The notes: generated from the letters alone by a model not told the origin. A stretch of 64,000 bases of DNA from Terriglobia bacterium (GCA_020073375.1 JAIQFG010000059.1:1-64000), one strand, 5' to 3'. Positions 38,190 through 48,088 are shown, counted from the first letter of the stretch. Program-made: numbers and translations.

Positions 38190-39356
38190 ATGCCGCGGGT
38201 GAGCCTTCTCGAAATTCCGCAAGCGGAAAAGAAATCGTTTCAGCGCCGATTGCTTTCCTGGTTTAGCGCAAGAAAACGCGACCTTCCCTGGCGGGGCACG
38301 CGGGACCCGTACCGCATCTGGCTTTCGGAAATCATGCTGCAACAGACGCGGGTGGCCGCCGTGATTTCGTATTACGAGCGATTTCTTGAAAAGTTTCCCA
38401 CCGTGGAGGCGCTGGCGCGCGCCAGGACGGAAACCGTGCTGGCCCGCTGGGCCGGCCTCGGATATTACAGCCGAGCGCGCAATCTGCAGCGGGCCGCGAA
38501 GGAAATTGTTGCCCACCACGGCGGAAAGTTTCCGCGCGGCTACGAACAGGCGTTGGCCCTCCCCGGCATCGGTCGCTACACGGCCGCGGCCGTGCTGAGC
38601 ATCGCGTATGGCGAGCCGCTCGCCGTGCTGGATGGCAACGTGGCGCGCGTGCTCGCGCGCATCGGCGCGGTGCGCGGCGATCTTCGCGCTTCGGCGCTTT
38701 GGCGCGGCCTGGAAGCCGGGGCGCAGGAACTGGTCACGCGAAAATCTCCCGGCGACTGGAACCAGGCCATGATGGAATTGGGGGCGACGGTGTGCACGCC
38801 GAAATCTCCGCGCTGCGAGGAGTGCCCTGTATCGGCGTGGTGCCGGGCGCGAAAACTTGGCATCGCCGCCGAAATTCCGGAAGCCCGCAAAAAACGCGCC
38901 ACGGAGAAACTCACGCTGGCCGCCGCCGTGCTGCTCGACCCGCAGGGACGCACTTTCCTGCTGCGTCACGCGGACGGGGACGGGGATCTGTTTTCGCACC
39001 TGTGGCAATTCCCGGCCATGGAGACTTCAGCCCAGGCGGGCTCCGAATTGCAAAATCATTTGCACAATCGGTTTGGCGTCACGGTCAGAGGCTCGACCGT
39101 GTCTCTCAAATCGGCGCGCCACGCGGTGACATTTCGTAATATTCAGGTTTGGCCGTTTCTGATGCGTGTGGCGCAATTGCCGGATTTCAGGGGCGCGAAG
39201 ACCGTGCCGCTGAAGCAAATCGGTGGTCTTCCTATCTCGAATCTGACCCGGAAAATTGCCGCGGCAGCCATCGTGCATTTCAAAGCAGAGGGTGGGTTGA
39301 CGGGAACGAAAACCCGCACCCTTGAAAACCACAATGGTGCGGCAGCCAAGGCTTAA
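38190..39356 (+). CDS. mutY: A/G-specific adenine glycosylase
   Basis: LPWRGTRDPYRIWLSEIMLQQTRVAAVISYYERF, LPGIGRYTAAAVLSIAYG, VLDGNVARVLAR, FeS CTPKSPRCEECPVSAWC, NUDIX-like C-terminus. Confidence 0.97.
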   Translation: MPRVSLLEIPQAEKKSFQRRLLSWFSARKRDLPWRGTRDPYRIWLSEIMLQQTRVAAVISYYERFLEKFPTVEALARARTETVLARWAGLGYYSRARNLQRAAKEIVAHHGGKFPRGYEQALALPGIGRYTAAAVLSIAYGEPLAVLDGNVARVLARIGAVRGDLRASALWRGLEAGAQELVTRKSPGDWNQAMMELGATVCTPKSPRCEECPVSAWCRARKLGIAAEIPEARKKRATEKLTLAAAVLLDPQGRTFLLRHADGDGDLFSHLWQFPAMETSAQAGSELQNHLHNRFGVTVRGSTVSLKSARHAVTFRNIQVWPFLMRVAQLPDFRGAKTVPLKQIGGLPISNLTRKIAAAAIVHFKAEGGLTGTKTRTLENHNGAAAKA

Positions 39357-39467
39357 AGCTAAGCTTCACCCCTCGGACGGCGCTTCTGGCTGATGCCGCA
39401 ATCATCGCTCTGTTCATCCTCGGTCGGGTGCCGCACCCTTCACCGGCTTTCTGAAGGGTGCGGGTTT
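39310..39467. repeat. 158-bp element with perfect 14-bp terminal inverted repeats and nested internal inverted repeats (MITE/REP-like)
   Basis: AAACCCGCACCCTT (39310-39323) vs AAGGGTGCGGGTTT (39454-39467); internal GGTGCGGCA (39336-39344) vs TGCCGCACC (39429-39437); hairpin CCGCACCCTTCA/TGAAGGGTGCGG. Confidence 0.85.
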
Positions 39468-39639
39468 AGATGTAAAGTGCGCCCAAGACTCATGAAGGGA
39501 CGCGGCCCCCTGAATGGCAATTGCCCTTCGATTCAGCAGCACACTCACATTTTCCAGAACCGATTCCTTCGGGCCATTACCTGTTAGGCTGCAACTAAAC
39601 CTGCCGGGCCGCAGGGATGTTAAACTGAACATTCAGCTG

Positions 39640-41904
39640 ATGGCCACCGCAGGCTCCATTCCGATGCAAGGCCCCCCGGGACACCTCTCCGCCCTGCGTC
39701 GGCATTTTGAGATTTCCCTGTATTTTCTGCTTCTGACCAGCGTGTTGACGCTGGTTTCCACCGGAAAGTTGGACCTGGTAACGATCTTCTTGCTTCCGAC
39801 CGCAATGCTGTTTAAAGGCTACCGCTGGTGGCACGGCAAGGGGCCGGAAATTTCCAACCGCGTGGCCAACTGGATGACCATTGGGTACTTTATTTTCTTC
39901 CCGGTGGACCTGTGGGTGATTTCGCGCGTGCTGGCGCGGGGCGCGCAGAATCCGGGCCTGTACGGAGCCTTGCTGGCCACGGTGCACTTGATGCTGTTCG
40001 CCATCGTGGTGCGCCTGTTCAGCGCCTCGACCACTCGCGATTACCTGTTCCTGACGATGATGGCGTTTGCCGCGATGCTGGCCTCGGCCATCCTGACGGT
40101 CGACACCGTGTTCCTGGCGTTTTTCATTATTTTTCTCGCGCTGGCCGTCTCCACGTTTGTGGGCCTGGAAATGTGGCGCAGCGCGCAGGGAGCGGTCACG
40201 CAGCCGCTCGAGGAAGGCACGGGCCCGGCGCACCGCCTGCACAACTCGCTGGGCATGACCTCCGCCGGCATCGCACTGGGATCGATTGCGATCGGCGCGG
40301 TGATCTTCCTGTTGCTGCCGCGATTCAATGGCGGGTATATGTCCGGCTTCAACCTGCAACCCACGCTGGTCTCGGGGTTCAGCAATGACGTGGAGCTGGG
40401 CGAAATCGGCACCATCAAGAAAAGCAGCATGGTAGTCATGCGCATTAAAGTCGACGGCGGGCTGGACGCAGCCCGCGGCGTGCACTGGCGAGGGGTCGCG
40501 CTCACCGAATTCGACGGCAAGCGCTGGTTCAACGAGCCGCACGAGCCGACCACGCTCACGCCGGGCGCCGACGCATGGTTTCATTTGAACGCCCGCAAAC
40601 CCGATCCTCAGGCCGCGGGCCTGCCGATTCACTACACGGTTCTGCTTGAGCCGATTTCGACTACCGCGCTGTTCTTCGCCAACGAAGCGGAAAGCGTTCG
40701 CGGGCGGTTCAGTTCGGACAACGATGCGACGCCGTTCGGGCAGCGCCGCGCGTTTCTGCTGCAGGATCCGATGGGCGCCATTTTCAATCCCTACAACAAT
40801 TATTCCCGGCTGCAGTATGAAGCGCGATCGGTGATGCCGACGCCCCCTCCGGCCGCTGTGCGCACGGCGGGGACCGACTATCCGGAATCCGTGCGTGAAT
40901 CCTATCTACAACTGCCGCCGCTCGATTCGCGCATCCCGGCGCTGGCCGCGCAAATCGCCGAACGCGGCAACACGCCCTATGACAAAGCGCGCGCCATCGA
41001 AAGCTACCTGCGCGCGCATTATGGCTACACGCTCGACCTGACCGGAACGCCCCCGGCCGATCCGCTGGCCTATTTCCTGTTTGAGAAGCGCGCCGGGCAT
41101 TGCGAATATTTTGCCGCGGCCATGACCGTGATGGTGCGCTCGCTGGGCATCCCCGCGCGGTACGTGAATGGATTTCTCACCGGCGAGTACAACGACGTTG
41201 GCGGCGATTTTGTCGTACGCGCCAGTGACGCGCACAGCTGGGTTGAGGTTTACTTCCCCAAGTACGGATGGCTGACGTTCGATCCCACTCCGCCGTCGGA
41301 CGAAAAACCCCTGGGCATGTTCGCGCGATTCCTGCGCTACTGGGATTGGTTCGACCTGCAATGGAGCGAGTGGGTGATCAATTACGATTTCGTGCATCAA
41401 TTCACGCTGGCGCAGAACCTGACGCGCGTGTCGCGCGATTGGACTGAACGCGTGCGCATTGCCTTTGCGCAAGCGCGGCAGCGCGCGACCGACGCCGTCG
41501 AGCGCTGGCAAACCGGCCTGCTGCACACTCCGGCGGCGGTGCCGGCAACCATCGGGATTGTCGCGCTGCTGGCCGCGGGCGTTCTTTTTCTCCAGCCCCG
41601 CGTGCGCCAGCGCCTGATCGCTTTGTGGCATTTGCGCGTGGTTCCGGCCGCCGAGATGACGCCGCACCTGGCCACAATCCAGTACAACGAGATGCTTCGG
41701 CTGCTGGCCGGGCGCGGAATACGGAAACGCCCTTCACAAACGCCGCTGGAATTTGCCGTTTCGCTCCCGGACGCGAATCTCGCCGCCCCGGTGCAGGAAT
41801 TGACCACCATGTACCAGGCGTCGCGCTTCGGAGGGCAAACGGCTGATGCGCGGCGCGCCTCGTCCATCCTCAGCCTGATTCAGGCGTCTCTGCGGGCGTC
41901 GTGA
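39640..41904 (+). CDS. TgpA-like transmembrane transglutaminase (DUF3488 + transglutaminase-like)
   Basis: Multiple N-terminal TM segments; RAGHCEYFAAAMTVMVRSLGIPARYVNGFLTGEYNDVGGDFVVRASDAHSWVEVYFPKYGWLTFDPTPP. Confidence 0.93.
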   Translation: MATAGSIPMQGPPGHLSALRRHFEISLYFLLLTSVLTLVSTGKLDLVTIFLLPTAMLFKGYRWWHGKGPEISNRVANWMTIGYFIFFPVDLWVISRVLARGAQNPGLYGALLATVHLMLFAIVVRLFSASTTRDYLFLTMMAFAAMLASAILTVDTVFLAFFIIFLALAVSTFVGLEMWRSAQGAVTQPLEEGTGPAHRLHNSLGMTSAGIALGSIAIGAVIFLLLPRFNGGYMSGFNLQPTLVSGFSNDVELGEIGTIKKSSMVVMRIKVDGGLDAARGVHWRGVALTEFDGKRWFNEPHEPTTLTPGADAWFHLNARKPDPQAAGLPIHYTVLLEPISTTALFFANEAESVRGRFSSDNDATPFGQRRAFLLQDPMGAIFNPYNNYSRLQYEARSVMPTPPPAAVRTAGTDYPESVRESYLQLPPLDSRIPALAAQIAERGNTPYDKARAIESYLRAHYGYTLDLTGTPPADPLAYFLFEKRAGHCEYFAAAMTVMVRSLGIPARYVNGFLTGEYNDVGGDFVVRASDAHSWVEVYFPKYGWLTFDPTPPSDEKPLGMFARFLRYWDWFDLQWSEWVINYDFVHQFTLAQNLTRVSRDWTERVRIAFAQARQRATDAVERWQTGLLHTPAAVPATIGIVALLAAGVLFLQPRVRQRLIALWHLRVVPAAEMTPHLATIQYNEMLRLLAGRGIRKRPSQTPLEFAVSLPDANLAAPVQELTTMYQASRFGGQTADARRASSILSLIQASLRAS

Positions 41905-41957
41905 TCGAACCACATCTGAAATTCTGAGCCATCCCGTTCCGTTGGCAGATAGGTTTT

Positions 41958-42032
41958 CGTAGCGCCGGCGTCTCGCCGGCTCTTTTCCGCGCCGCAGCGC
42001 ACACACACTGCGGGCAAGATGCCGGCATTACG
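41958..42032. repeat. Interspersed inverted repeat, family C
   Basis: CGTAGCGCCGGCGTCTCGCCGGCT ... GCAAGATGCCGGCATTACG. Confidence 0.7.
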
Positions 42033-42167
42033 ACGGCAATCCGCACCGCCCACCAGCGCGGACATGGATGGCGCGGCGTTGTGAAGCCTCCACGCGGCCC
42101 TTCAAGCGTCCATCTTCGCGCCATGCTAGAATGTTTGTTCCGTCTCGCCAGTGTGGGGCGCCGAATC

Positions 42168-43607
42168 ATGCCGAAAGCCGGAATCATCAGCCTGGGATGC
42201 CCGAAAAACCTCGTCGATAGCGAGGTGATGATGGGCGTTCTGGCGCGCAACGGGTACGAATTCACGCCGCGCGCCGAGGAAGCCGACGTCCTGGTGGTCA
42301 ACACGTGCAGCTTCATCGCTCCCGCGCAGAAGGAATCGATCGACACGATCCTGGAAATGGCCGAGTACAAGAAATTCGGCGCCGCGAAGAAATTGATCGT
42401 CGCGGGATGCCTGGTGGAGCGCTACCGCGATCAGATCCGGGAGCAGATTCCGGAGGTCGACGCGGTGATCGGCACGGGCGAGCTGGAAAACATTCTGGCG
42501 GCGGTTGAGGGAACGTTACGTGCGGATGCGGAGAATGCGGCTGGCCTGCCTTCGTATCTCTACCACGACCTCACCCCGCGGATCCTTTCGACGCCGAAGC
42601 ACGCCGCCTACATCAAGATCGCCGAGGGCTGCGATCATCCCTGCACGTTCTGCATCATCCCGCAACTGCGCGGGAATTTTCGCAGCCGCAGGTTTGAGTC
42701 GGTGGTGCGCGAAGCGGAAAATCTCGCCGCTTCCGGCGTGCGCGAGGTGACGCTGATCGGGCAGGACACCACTTCCTACGGCGAAGATTTGAATTTGCGC
42801 GACGGGCTTGCCGTTCTGCTGGAGAGGCTCGCGGGCGTCGACGGCCTGCAGTGGGTGCGCTTCCTTTACTGCTACCCAAATCGCGTGACGCAGCGACTGC
42901 TCGACACTATCGCCGCGCATCCGCGCCTGGCGAAATACATGGACATGCCGCTGCAGCACGCCAGCCGCAACGTCCTGGCGCGCATGAAGCGCGGATCAAG
43001 CGGCGAAGCATTCCTGCAACTGCTCGGGCGCATCCGCGCGACGATTCCCGGCGTGTCGCTGCGCACTTCGTTCATCGTCGGATTCCCCGGCGAAACGGAT
43101 TCCGATTTTTCCGAGCTTTGCGATTTCGTGGAAGCGGCCGAATTCGACTGGATGGGCGTTTTCCCTTACTCCGACGTGGACAACGCTTCGAGCTTCGCGC
43201 TCGATCAAAAAGTGGACGAAGACACGATCCAGGAGCGGCAGAATCGACTGATGCAGATTCAGCAGAAGATTTCGGCGCGCAAGCTGCGAAGATTTCGCGG
43301 GCAGCGCGCCACCGCACTGGTCGAAGGCCCGTCGAAGGACACGCCGCTGGTGTGGGAAGCGCGCTTGGAGGGCATGGCGCCGGACATCGACGGCAAAGTG
43401 TACTTGAACGACATTCAAGTCCCGGGAACGGATCTGAGCGCGCAGCCGAGCGACGTGGTTACGGTAGAAATTACCGAATCGCACGAGTACGATTTGGTGG
43501 CGCTCGTGGTGGAAATCCTGGATGTTCCGCGGCCGGCGGCGCAATCTGCGGCAACTGCGCCGGTACAGCGTGTGAATACTGGAGCGGCGCTGAGGATTTT
43601 CCAGTAG
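42168..43607 (+). CDS. rimO: Ribosomal protein S12 methylthiotransferase
   Basis: AGIISLGCPKNLVDSEVMMG, VNTCSFIAPAQKESIDTILEMA, radical SAM GCDHPCTFCIIPQLRG, IGQDTTSYGEDL, TRAM-like C-terminus. Confidence 0.97.
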   Translation: MPKAGIISLGCPKNLVDSEVMMGVLARNGYEFTPRAEEADVLVVNTCSFIAPAQKESIDTILEMAEYKKFGAAKKLIVAGCLVERYRDQIREQIPEVDAVIGTGELENILAAVEGTLRADAENAAGLPSYLYHDLTPRILSTPKHAAYIKIAEGCDHPCTFCIIPQLRGNFRSRRFESVVREAENLAASGVREVTLIGQDTTSYGEDLNLRDGLAVLLERLAGVDGLQWVRFLYCYPNRVTQRLLDTIAAHPRLAKYMDMPLQHASRNVLARMKRGSSGEAFLQLLGRIRATIPGVSLRTSFIVGFPGETDSDFSELCDFVEAAEFDWMGVFPYSDVDNASSFALDQKVDEDTIQERQNRLMQIQQKISARKLRRFRGQRATALVEGPSKDTPLVWEARLEGMAPDIDGKVYLNDIQVPGTDLSAQPSDVVTVEITESHEYDLVALVVEILDVPRPAAQSAATAPVQRVNTGAALRIFQ

Positions 43608-43676
43608 GACGGGCTTCAGCCTGTCGGGTTTGATCTTGCTGAGACAAAAAGCTAGACAGGTTGAAGCCTGTCCTAC
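43604..43676. repeat. REP/BIME-like element, family A
   Basis: GTAGGACGGGCTTCAGCCTGTCGGGTTT ... GACAGGTTGAAGCCTGTCCTAC; left end overlaps the rimO stop codon. Confidence 0.9.
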
Positions 43677-43684
43677 CAAGAGCC

Positions 43685-43900
43685 ATGAAACTGAAATGCC
43701 CCATCTGCAAGCAGCCGGTCGATTCGGAAACCGCCGCCAACTTCCCTTTTTGCAGCGAACGATGCCGCGAACGCGACCTTGGCAACTGGGCCATGGAAAA
43801 ATATAAAGTTGCCGCGCCCGCAATGGACGAATCCGAACCCGAAGAAGCCGAAACGGATGAGCGAACCCACCCCGAATCCTCCGAGAACGACGACGAGTAG
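43685..43900 (+). CDS. yacG: DNA gyrase inhibitor YacG-type zinc protein
   Basis: MKLKCPICKQPVDSETAANFPFCSERCRERDLGNWAMEKY. Confidence 0.93.
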   Translation: MKLKCPICKQPVDSETAANFPFCSERCRERDLGNWAMEKYKVAAPAMDESEPEEAETDERTHPESSENDDE

Positions 43901-44444
43901 CGCCGCGCGCTCGCCCCAATCCGATCGGGGCAAGCCGCGCGTTTCGCTCGCGATTGCGACGGCGTTTGGCCTCGGCTATCTGCCGAAAGCGCCGGGGACG
44001 TGGGGGTCGCTGGCGGGGATCTTGATCTACTCCCTGACTCAATTCTACTTTCCGCTCAATGCAATTCCTGGCGCGCGCCTCCAGATCATCAACCGTGTGA
44101 CTTGGGCTGCCTGGACGAGCCTTCCTGTCACACTTGCGATTGCGCTGGTGGGCGTCTGGTGCGCGACACGAGCGGCGGACTCTTCGGGAAGGAAAGACCC
44201 GCAATTCGTAGTCATCGACGAAGTCTCAGGGCAACACATCACATACCTATTTTCACTTACCCTGCTTGACTGGAAATATTTACTGCTGGGCTTTATACTT
44301 TTTCGTGCATTCGATATCTGGAAGCCGTATCCCGCGCGGCAGGCCGAATCCCTCCCCGGCGGGCTGGGAATAATGGCCGACGATTGGATCGCCGGAATTT
44401 ACGCGGCAATGGGACTGTGGATTGCACGGGCCATCGGGCTATGA
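43857..44444 (+). CDS. pgpA: Phosphatidylglycerophosphatase A
   Basis: GLGYLPKAPGTWGSLAGILIY, VVIDEVSGQHITYLF, FDIWKPYPARQAESLPGGLGIMADDWIAGIYAAM. Confidence 0.93.
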   Translation: MSEPTPNPPRTTTSSAARSPQSDRGKPRVSLAIATAFGLGYLPKAPGTWGSLAGILIYSLTQFYFPLNAIPGARLQIINRVTWAAWTSLPVTLAIALVGVWCATRAADSSGRKDPQFVVIDEVSGQHITYLFSLTLLDWKYLLLGFILFRAFDIWKPYPARQAESLPGGLGIMADDWIAGIYAAMGLWIARAIGL

Positions 44445-44472
44445 ATGAGTTGAGAGTTGAGAAATAAAAAAT

Positions 44473-45498
44473 TTGACCACCAACGGCATACCGCGCATTG
44501 ACCGCATCCAGCCGGACGCAGGCATTCCGGGCGGGGACGTCACGATTCTGGGCAGCGGCTTCGTGCCGCGCCCGAACACGCGGCCGCGCGTGCGCTTTGG
44601 CGAGACCGATGCGACCCTGCTGCTTTCCGCGGAAACCCATCTGATCGCGCGCGTGCCGGACGGCGCCGTGGGCGGGATCGTGCGCGTGGAAACATCGCGC
44701 GCCGAAAGCCAGCCGTTTGCCTTTCACCTGGGCGTGCAGATTGCCGACAATCTTCATCCGGTCACCAATCCCGCGGTGGACGTCGAGGGAAACATCTACG
44801 TTACCTACACCGGGCAGCGCGGGCAGAAGGTTCCGGTCTCGCTGTACAAGATCACGCCGAATTACGCTGTAAAACCGTTTGTCACCGAACTGATGAATCC
44901 CACGGGCCTGGCGCTCGATCGCGAAGGGTATCTTTACGTTTCCTGCCGTAACGACGGCACCATTCATCGCGTCTCGCCCGACGGGCGCTCGCAGCTTTGG
45001 ATCGAGGGCATGGGCACGGCGACGGGCATCGCGTTCGATACCATCGGCAATCTGTTCGTGGGCGACCGCAGCGGCACGATTTTCAAGATCAACCCCAGCC
45101 GCGAAATATTCGTTTTTGCCACGCTTGAGCCGTCGGTGGCGGCGTATCATCTGGCGTTCAGCCCCACCGGCGAGTTGTTTGTCACGGGCCCGACCACGTC
45201 GAGTTTCGATCGCGTGCTGCGCATCAATCAGAAGGGCGAGATCAGCACGTTTTACCGCGGCCTCGGCCGCCCGCAGGGACTGGCGTTTGACCGCAAGGGA
45301 AATTTGTACGTCGCCGCGTCGCTCGAGGGCCGCCGCGGCATCGTGCGCATCACTCCCGACGCGCGCCCCGAGATCGTGATCGGCGGCAGCGGACTGGTGG
45401 GCCTGGCGCTTTTGCCCGGACATCGCGCGATCCTGGCCACCACAGGCGCGCTCTTCAGCCTCGACTGGGACGTCGAGGGCCTGCCGCTTCCACGCTGA
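44473..45498 (+). CDS. IPT/TIG + SMP-30/NHL-type beta-propeller protein (TTG start)
   Basis: PRIDRIQPDAGIPGGDVTILGSGF (TIG); NPTGLALDREGYLYVSCRNDGTIHRVSPDG, RPQGLAFDRKGNLYVAAS repeats. Confidence 0.83.
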   Translation: MTTNGIPRIDRIQPDAGIPGGDVTILGSGFVPRPNTRPRVRFGETDATLLLSAETHLIARVPDGAVGGIVRVETSRAESQPFAFHLGVQIADNLHPVTNPAVDVEGNIYVTYTGQRGQKVPVSLYKITPNYAVKPFVTELMNPTGLALDREGYLYVSCRNDGTIHRVSPDGRSQLWIEGMGTATGIAFDTIGNLFVGDRSGTIFKINPSREIFVFATLEPSVAAYHLAFSPTGELFVTGPTTSSFDRVLRINQKGEISTFYRGLGRPQGLAFDRKGNLYVAASLEGRRGIVRITPDARPEIVIGGSGLVGLALLPGHRAILATTGALFSLDWDVEGLPLPR

Positions 45499-45505
45499 CC
45501 CATCC

Positions 45506-46771
45506 ATGAAAGCTGAAATCATCGCCGTCGGATCGGAACTGCTAACGCCGGACCGGGTGGACACCAATTCCCTGTTTCTCACCGCGGAGCTTAACCGCCT
45601 GGGCATCGAAGTCACGCGAAAAACAGTGGTCGGCGACGACCTGGGCGACCTGCGGAATGCGTTTGACCAAGCCATGCAGCGCGTCGAGCTGGTGATTGCC
45701 AGCGGCGGCCTGGGTCCCACCGAGGACGACCGTACGCGCGAAGCCGTTGCCGACCTGCTGGGAAGAAAACTCGCGCGCGATCCCGCGGTAATGGCCAAGA
45801 TCGAGGCGCGCTTCCGCCAGATCGGGCGCACCATGTCCGAGGTGAATGCGCGGCAGGCGATGGTGCCGGAAGGCGCGGACGTGCTGAATAATGATCGCGG
45901 CACCGCGCCGGGACTTTGGCTGGAGTCGCGCGGCCGCGTCGTCGTGCTGCTTCCGGGGCCGCCTCACGAATTGAAGGCCATGTTCGGCGCGCAGGTGGAA
46001 CATCGCATCGCAAAGCTTTCCAGCGGAGTGCGCCTGCTCGCGCGGGAATTGCGCGTCGCGGGGATGGGCGAATCGGACGTGGACCAGCGAATCGCGCCGA
46101 TTTACACGCGCCATTCCAATGTGCAGACGACGATTCTAACCGCGCCCGGTGAAATTCAAGTTCATCTGCGCGCATGGACCACCGACGCACCCGCCGCCGA
46201 AGCCGTGCTGCAGCAGATTCAGGAGAGCATCGTGCTCACGCTGGGCGAAGCCGTCTTCACCACACGCGGCGAATCGATGGAAGAGGTCGTCGCGCGCGAA
46301 CTGACCATGCATCAGGCCACGATTGCCACGGCCGAGAGCTGCACGGGAGGATTGCTGGCCGAGCGGCTGACGCGCATCTCGGGAAGCTCCGCGTATTTTC
46401 TGGGCGGCGTGGTTTCCTACAGCAACACGCTGAAATCGGCGTGGGTGGACGTGCCCGCGGAAATCATCGACACGCGCGGCGCGGTGAGCGCGGAAGTGGC
46501 CGTGGCGCTGGCCGACGGAATTCGCCGCCGCACCGGCGCGACGCTCGGCGTCGGCATTACCGGCGTGGCCGGCCCCACGGGAGGCACGCCCGAGAAGCCG
46601 GTTGGCACCGTGCACGTGGCAATCGCGGACGCCTCCGGCAGCAAGGAGCGCATGGTGCGCTATCCGGGAGAGCGCGACCGCATCCGCTGGCAAGCATCGC
46701 AGACGGCGCTCGACCTGGTGCGGCGGTATTTTCTGTACGCCGCGCAACCCAAACCGTCCGCGAAAGGTTAG
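45506..46771 (+). CDS. cinA: CinA-family protein (MoCF + nicotinamide mononucleotide amidase domains)
   Basis: MKAEIIAVGSELLTPDRVDTNSLFLTAELNRLGIEV, SGGLGPTEDDRTREAVA, PGPPHELK, C-terminal TAESCTGGLLAERLTRISGSSAYFLGGVVSYSN. Confidence 0.96.
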   Translation: MKAEIIAVGSELLTPDRVDTNSLFLTAELNRLGIEVTRKTVVGDDLGDLRNAFDQAMQRVELVIASGGLGPTEDDRTREAVADLLGRKLARDPAVMAKIEARFRQIGRTMSEVNARQAMVPEGADVLNNDRGTAPGLWLESRGRVVVLLPGPPHELKAMFGAQVEHRIAKLSSGVRLLARELRVAGMGESDVDQRIAPIYTRHSNVQTTILTAPGEIQVHLRAWTTDAPAAEAVLQQIQESIVLTLGEAVFTTRGESMEEVVARELTMHQATIATAESCTGGLLAERLTRISGSSAYFLGGVVSYSNTLKSAWVDVPAEIIDTRGAVSAEVAVALADGIRRRTGATLGVGITGVAGPTGGTPEKPVGTVHVAIADASGSKERMVRYPGERDRIRWQASQTALDLVRRYFLYAAQPKPSAKG

Positions 46772-46880
46772 GGCATGCGGGGCGGCGGGAAAATCAAACC
46801 ATGACGCCAGTCGATCGGGCACGCAGAGTTCTGGCGGCGCCGGGAATCATAATTCACCTTCCAACGTGTGGAATTAAAGC

Positions 46881-47447
46881 ATGAGGCTCTTCGTCGCATT
46901 CGATATTCCAGAAGAGGTGCGCGCGGCCATGGCAGTGGTCGCCGCGAAATTGCAAAATGTCTGCGCGAGCGCGCGCTGGGTGCGCCTGGAGGGCGCGCAC
47001 GTCACGCTTAAGTTCATCGGCGAGGCGCCCGCGGGAAAAGTGGACGGAATCAAGACAGCTCTTGCGGGCATGCCGTTTCCGTCTGCTTTCAAAATACTTT
47101 ATCGCGGGGTTGGGTTCTTTCCCCACGAGCGCCGCCCGCAAGTGCTTTGGGCGGGCATCGAGGCAGGGCCGGAACTGCGCGCGCTTGCGGAAGCCGTCGA
47201 GAGTTCGCTCGAACCGCTGGGCATCGCGCGCGAACGGCGGGAATTTTCGCCGCACGTGACGCTCGCGCGGTTCAAGTCCCCTGGCGACCTCGCGGAGTTG
47301 CGATCGGCCATCGCCGCTGCTGGAGCGCTCGAATTCGGTCAATCCACCCCGACTGAATTTCACTTATATCAAAGCGTTTTGAAACCCGGCGGGGCGGAAT
47401 ATACTCGCTTGGCGACTTTTGGTTCCAAAGGGAGTGCCGCAAGTTGA
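46881..47447 (+). CDS. thpR: RNA 2',3'-cyclic phosphodiesterase (LigT/ThpR)
   Basis: MRLFVAFDIPEEVRAAM; HxT motifs AHVTLKFIG and PHVTLARFK. Confidence 0.94.
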   Translation: MRLFVAFDIPEEVRAAMAVVAAKLQNVCASARWVRLEGAHVTLKFIGEAPAGKVDGIKTALAGMPFPSAFKILYRGVGFFPHERRPQVLWAGIEAGPELRALAEAVESSLEPLGIARERREFSPHVTLARFKSPGDLAELRSAIAAAGALEFGQSTPTEFHLYQSVLKPGGAEYTRLATFGSKGSAAS

Positions 47448-48088
47448 GTGAGGAAATTCCAATCAGCACTCAGGTCTTATGGGGGCTAATCCTGGCCGGC
47501 TACCTGCTCGGATCGATTCCCTTCGGCTATCTGCTGGTGCGGCTGAAGGGGGGCGGAGACATCCGCGAACTGGGCAGCGGCAACATCGGCGCGACGAACG
47601 TCGCGCGCACAGCCGGGTGGAGCGTTGGCGTGGCCACATTGCTTCTGGACACGGCCAAGGGATTTTTCGCCGTCTGGCTGGCCGCGCATTTTTCCGGGGG
47701 CAACATCCGCATCATGATGTTTGCCGGCTTGGCCGCGATCGTCGGCCACGTGTTTCCCGCGTGGCTTGGATTTGCGGGGGGCAAGGGAGTGGCCACGGCG
47801 CTGGGAGTGTTTCTTGCTGCGTGCTGGCCGGCGGCGGTTGCAGCGCTGGCGCTGTTTGTGCTGGTGGTGCTGTTCTGGAGATACGTTTCCCTCGGATCGG
47901 TTTCAGCCGCCGCGGCCGTTCCGGTGCTGTTCTATCTGCTGTATGCGCCGGGGCACGCGCCTCCCGCGGCGGGTTCGGCGAGCGCGCTGCTGGCTGCCGC
48001 CATCGTCATTATCAAACACCGGGCCAATATCGAGCGGCTCATGGCCGGCACGGAACCGCCGTTTGAAATGGGCCGGAAAAAATCGTGA
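47444..48088 (+). CDS. plsY: Glycerol-3-phosphate acyltransferase PlsY (TTG start)
   Basis: GYLLGSIPFGYLLVRLKGGGDIRELGSGNIGATNVARTAGW, GHVFPAWLGFAGGKGVATALG. Confidence 0.95.
   Translation: MSEEIPISTQVLWGLILAGYLLGSIPFGYLLVRLKGGGDIRELGSGNIGATNVARTAGWSVGVATLLLDTAKGFFAVWLAAHFSGGNIRIMMFAGLAAIVGHVFPAWLGFAGGKGVATALGVFLAACWPAAVAALALFVLVVLFWRYVSLGSVSAAAAVPVLFYLLYAPGHAPPAAGSASALLAAAIVIIKHRANIERLMAGTEPPFEMGRKKS

Noticed and set aside
21665-39356. AAG, AlkA and MutY considered as a DNA repair island
   Set aside because: The three glycosylase genes are far apart, on different strands and in unrelated contexts; ordinary base-excision repair complement.
42996-44204. 402-aa minus-strand ORF across rimO, yacG and pgpA
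   Set aside because: Shadow ORF crossing three genuine genes and a REP element.
44293-45903. 536-aa minus-strand ORF opposite the TIG/NHL gene and cinA
   Set aside because: Shadow ORF spanning two genuine plus-strand genes.
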